From positions 1 to 7,871 of the forward strand of contig CAYRVF010000176.1 in assembly GCA_964427535.1 (NCBI GenBank): a DNA stretch of 7,871 nucleotides, written 5' to 3'. This document shows positions 5,832-7,871 of the stretch, piece by piece. The stretch's first letter is position 1, and every line of letters begins with the position of its first letter. The notes under the pieces were generated by a model. That model saw nothing but the letters and a program-made list of their open reading frames with translations, ran no database searches and had not been told where the DNA came from. Origin of the DNA: CAYRVF01 sp964427535. Lineage in GTDB: Bacteria > Chloroflexota > Ktedonobacteria > Ktedonobacterales > JADMIN01. Position numbers and translations under genes: made by a program.

Positions 5832-5912
5832 CGGTTTCGCAGGAGGAAAGTTGTGTCAGAATAATGCCCACTTGGTAAATACCCACCGACGGACGTGGTG
5901 CGTAGTGCTCTC

Positions 5913-5921
5913 TGCTACAAT
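5913..5921 (+). promoter_or_regulatory. extended -10 promoter for the ABC exporter operon
   Basis: TGCTACAAT gives a TACAAT hexamer at 5916-5921 with an extended -10 TG. No -35 consensus is present 16-18 bp upstream. The expected transcript start is 5928 or 5929, the latter being the A of an ATG. The exporter ATPase start is about 70 bases further on. Confidence 0.5.
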
Positions 5922-5928
5922 GGAAGCA

Positions 5929-6009
5929 ATGGACGAGGTAGATGGGCGACGCCGTGCAGTCACTGACCTGCGGTATCGAGCCGATGAGGTGACCTTCCAT
6001 GAGTGCTGA
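5929..6009 (+). CDS. possible 26-residue leader ORF overlapping the exporter start
   Basis: An ATG at 5929 opens 26 codons ending at TGA 6007-6009, eleven bases into the ATPase gene in a different frame. It begins MDEVDGRRRAVTDLRY and ends TFHEC. The ATG lies eight bases after the -10 hexamer, so it may be translated from a leaderless message; the alternative ribosome binding site GGAAG at 5922-5926 would lie at the very 5' end. The overlap would let ribosomes terminating here affect initiation at 5999. It may also be the start of a lost gene or chance, and I recognise no family. Confidence 0.35.
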   Translation: MDEVDGRRRAVTDLRYRADEVTFHEC

Positions 6010-7003
6010 GCGAGTAGCGGCGACTGAGGGGAAGCGAAGCGGCCCGGCGCTCTCCGCCCAGGGGCTGACCAAGCGCTTCGGCGACCGGGTGGCCTTCCAG
6101 GACGTCTCGTTTGAGATCGGCTACGGCGAGGTCTTCGGGTTCCTCGGGCCGAACGGCGCGGGGAAGACGACCACCGTGCGGACGCTCGGCACGCTCATCA
6201 CCCCGACCGCTGGTTCGGCCACCGTCGCCGGCCTCTCCCTCACGCCCGAGAACGGGGTGGCGATTCGCCAGCACATCTCGATTATGCCGGAGGCGTCGGG
6301 CCTCTACCTGCGCCTGACCGTCAGAGAGAATCTGGAGTGCTTTGCCGGGCTCTACGCGCTGCCCGATGTCCGCAAGCGCACCGAGCGCGTGCTCCGAGCC
6401 GTCAACATGGTCGGGCGGGCCAATGATCCCTGCGGTAAGCTCTCCAAAGGACTGCGCCAGCGGGTCAGCCTTGCTCGGGCGCTCCTTAACGATGCGGACG
6501 TGCTATTCCTCGACGAGCCGACGTCGGGCCTCGACCCCGTCGCCACCCGTGAGGTCCACGATCTGATCAATGGACTCCGTCAGCAAGGCGTGACGATCTT
6601 CCTCACCACCCACCGCCTGGAGGAGGCGGAACGGCTCTGCGACCGGGTGGCGCTGTTGAACACGACGCTGCGCGCCGTCGGTCGGCCCGCCGAGCTCCGT
6701 GACCAGCTGTTTGCCAAGACGCTCACCGTCCGGACCAGTGTCCCGCTCCTCGAGCCGGCCCGCGTTTTGGGAGGGCTTCCGGCCGTCGAAAGCTGGCGCC
6801 AGGACGGCCCTGCCACCTACCTCCTTACCGTCACCGATCCAACCGTAGCCGCACCCGCGGTCACCCGCGCGCTGGTTGCGGCCGGAGCCGACGTGCTCTC
6901 CATCACCGAGTCCCAGCACACCCTCGAAGACGTCTACCTGGAACTGATCAACGAAGACGTGGAGACTGGCACGCTGGTCGGCCGGAAGGCAGTCACGCCA
7001 TGA
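5999..7003 (+). CDS. ABC-2 type exporter, ATP-binding protein (DrrA/NatA/CcmA class)
   Basis: This 334-residue cytoplasmic ATPase powers the membrane partner encoded next. The motifs are complete: Walker A GPNGAGKTT (50-58), signature LSKGLRQR (148-155), Walker B VLFLDEP (168-174), D-loop SGLDP (176-180) and H-loop His 205 in TTHRLEEA. The Q-loop position reads MPEASGLY, with Glu 98 in place of Gln, as is often seen in the NatA/DrrA group. Residues from about 240 form the C-terminal accessory domain typical of this group, ending with the TLEDVYLEL motif. The start at 5999 has GAGGTGA six bases upstream. The stop overlaps the permease start as ATGA, so the two are translationally coupled. The substrate (drug, lipid, sodium or other) cannot be told from the sequence. 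Confidence 0.95.
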   Translation: MSAERVAATEGKRSGPALSAQGLTKRFGDRVAFQDVSFEIGYGEVFGFLGPNGAGKTTTVRTLGTLITPTAGSATVAGLSLTPENGVAIRQHISIMPEASGLYLRLTVRENLECFAGLYALPDVRKRTERVLRAVNMVGRANDPCGKLSKGLRQRVSLARALLNDADVLFLDEPTSGLDPVATREVHDLINGLRQQGVTIFLTTHRLEEAERLCDRVALLNTTLRAVGRPAELRDQLFAKTLTVRTSVPLLEPARVLGGLPAVESWRQDGPATYLLTVTDPTVAAPAVTRALVAAGADVLSITESQHTLEDVYLELINEDVETGTLVGRKAVTP

Positions 7004-7722
7004 GCGCGAGTACGACCCGCCTCCGAGCCATCTACCGTAAGGAGCTCCGCGAGTACCGGCGTTCCGGCTATATCCTGGCCACGATGGCCATCCTCCCGCT
7101 GGGCGTCCTCGTCTTCCCGACGATCCTGGTCCTCGCCTTGCCCGCCTCAGCGGCGAGCACCTTCCAAACCGGGGATCCGCTGGTGATCCTGCTCGGCATC
7201 CCCGCCCTCCTGCCGTCGATTCTCGCCGGCTACGCGGTGGTTGGTGAGCGCGAGCAGGCCACGCTCGAGCCGGTGCTCACGACGCCCATTCCGCGCGAGG
7301 AGTTGGTGCTGGCCAAGGCCCTGGCGGCCCTCGCCCCGTCGCTCACGATCGCCTACGTGCTGTACGCCGCCTTCCTCCTCGTGACCAAGCTCTTCGCCCA
7401 GCCGGCCGTCGCCGCGGCGGTCCTCCAGGTGCCGGACGTGCTCGTGCAAGTGCTCTTCACGCCGCTCGTCGCGCTGCTGACGATCTGGGTCAGCCTCGCG
7501 ATCTCCACGCGCGCGAACGACGTCCGCGTCGCCATGCAGCTCGGCGCCGTCGCGGGTCTGCCGGTCCTGCTGGCCGCGTACCTCATCACGTTCGGTATAA
7601 TCCCTGCGACACTCGCCCTAGCCATCGGCATCGGGGTGGGGCTGCTGGTGCTCGATGGCATCGGCTGGCGGCTCGTCTCGGCGCTGTTCAACCGCGAACG
7701 GCTGATCGCCGGGACCCGGTAG
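7000..7722 (+). CDS. ABC-2 type exporter, membrane permease subunit
   Basis: The 240-residue inner-membrane protein has six predicted helices, at about 24-48, 61-80, 107-129, 147-168, 180-200 and 202-221, the standard ABC-2 permease layout. The amphipathic N-terminus with IYRKELREYRRS (11-22) and the cytoplasmic motif VVGEREQATLEPVLTTPIPREELVLAKAL (80-108), which contacts the ATPase, are typical. It would work as a homodimer with two copies of the ATPase from the overlapping upstream gene. The large extracytoplasmic domain of some relatives is missing, so this is the compact form. The gene looks intact and the permease start overlaps the ATPase stop by four bases. No substrate can be assigned. 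Confidence 0.93.
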   Translation: MSASTTRLRAIYRKELREYRRSGYILATMAILPLGVLVFPTILVLALPASAASTFQTGDPLVILLGIPALLPSILAGYAVVGEREQATLEPVLTTPIPREELVLAKALAALAPSLTIAYVLYAAFLLVTKLFAQPAVAAAVLQVPDVLVQVLFTPLVALLTIWVSLAISTRANDVRVAMQLGAVAGLPVLLAAYLITFGIIPATLALAIGIGVGLLVLDGIGWRLVSALFNRERLIAGTR

Positions 7723-7762
7723 CGCTGACATGGTACGAGGCGACGAAGGTGGTAAGCGAAGG

Positions 7763-7871
7763 ATGAATGCAAAGGCCGGTGCTTCACCGCACGACGCGTC
7801 TGCTGCTCAGCCGATAGACACCATCATCAGGAAGACTGGTGACTGGCGGGGCGAGACGCTCTCGCACCTGC
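7763..7871 (+). CDS. DUF1801-like protein, N-terminal part (cut by window edge)
   Basis: An ATG at 7763 opens a frame to the right edge (36 complete codons). After a short Ala-rich lead it reads QPIDTIIRKTGDWRGETLSHL, which resembles the opening helices of DUF1801 proteins (pattern IDxxIxxxxDWRGxTLxxLR). Those are small proteins of unknown function with a YdhG-like fold. AAGGTGG lies ten bases before the ATG. An in-frame ATG at 7730 is possible but has no ribosome binding site. It starts about 40 bases after the permease, so it may belong to the exporter transcript. The assignment rests on about 20 residues. Confidence 0.55.
   Translation, partial: MNAKAGASPHDASAAQPIDTIIRKTGDWRGETLSHL

Larger units (their letters stand above)
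5123..5864 (+). pseudogene. DUF998-family membrane protein, N-terminally deleted
   Basis: From GTG 5160 the frame encodes a multi-pass membrane protein with segments at about 5-24, 32-53, 68-92, 101-122 and 131-153. The VLNTDLIATGLLF entry, the ALHNMLHLIGFYVAF helix and the closing GLIERLIIGATFGWQMLTGYRLL match the second to sixth helices of DUF998 proteins, which have about 200-220 residues, six helices and unknown function. The first helix and the loop after it are missing, and GTG 5160 follows a TAG directly with no ribosome binding site. A GTG at 5123, nine bases after AAGG, starts VTVERLYALLKP in another frame. This resembles a DUF998 N-terminus, so an out-of-frame deletion near 5155 is likely (inference). 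Recognisable sequence ends near 5627; the remaining Arg-rich tail to 5864 looks non-coding, so the original stop seems lost too. Confidence 0.6.
5628..5912. other. stretch without a convincing gene
   Basis: The sequence after the DUF998 core is open in one frame as far as 5864, but the translation is Arg-, Pro- and Gly-rich with no membrane segment or family motif. Minus-strand frames here are equally unconvincing. It contains the hairpin at 5684-5713, the 13-bp tandem repeat at 5806-5831, and an orphan AGGAGG followed by GTG (5851) that reads only three codons before TAA. Confidence 0.5.

Noticed and set aside
5840..5862. Strong AGGAGG followed by GTG at 5851
   Set aside because: The frame reads only three codons before TAA, so it is at most the scar of a lost gene.
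5790..5870. Possible insertion sequence end around CTCTTAGAGTCGCATCAGGG
   Set aside because: No matching inverted terminus, no target duplication and no transposase coding sequence are seen in the window.
1..7871. CRISPR array, tRNA or rRNA genes, riboswitch
   Set aside because: No regularly spaced repeats, cloverleaf signatures or known aptamer cores were found on either strand by reading.

Overview
This is a GC-rich bacterial window in two blocks. The left two thirds (about 1-5028) is read from the minus strand and the right third (about 5123-7871) from the plus strand. The gene types fit a soil or environmental Chloroflexota-like or actinobacterial genome: a MalT-type ATPase regulator with a LuxR DNA-binding end, a DUF998 membrane protein, a DrrA/NatA-type ABC exporter, and a carboxymuconolactone decarboxylase-family gene beside an acyl-CoA dehydrogenase. 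That assignment is inference from gene content and base composition. No RNA gene or other phylogenetic marker is present.

Left block, in transcription order from right to left. A large signal-transduction ATPase regulator (5028-2533) is split by a single in-frame TAA at 4189-4191. Next come an unrecognised small gene (2428-2177) and, overlapping it by ATGA, a peroxiredoxin remnant that lacks its catalytic cysteine and stops at about half length (2180-1941). Then follows an apparently intact catabolic operon with its own -10 element: a carboxymuconolactone decarboxylase-family protein without cysteines (1823-1392), an acyl-CoA dehydrogenase with an excellent ribosome binding site (1259-93), and the first 27 codons of an unidentified gene that runs off the left edge.

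Right block. A DUF998-family membrane protein divergent from the regulator has lost its first membrane segment, probably through an out-of-frame internal deletion, and has an eroded 3' end (5123-5864). About 290 bases without a convincing gene follow; they hold a hairpin and a perfect 13-bp tandem repeat. An extended -10 promoter then precedes a possible leaderless 26-codon leader ORF and an intact two-gene ABC-2 exporter, with ATPase 5999-7003 and permease 7000-7722 overlapping by ATGA. The start of a DUF1801-like gene is cut by the right edge.

Overall, two healthy transcription units (acyl-CoA metabolism on the left, ABC export on the right) flank a zone of gene decay from 1941 to 5864 with three independently damaged genes. 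I see no new defence, mobile or biosynthetic system. The most notable points are the nonsense-split regulator, the Shine-Dalgarno-sequestering leader hairpin in front of it, the relocated catalytic glutamate of the dehydrogenase, and the possible leaderless leader ORF upstream of the exporter.
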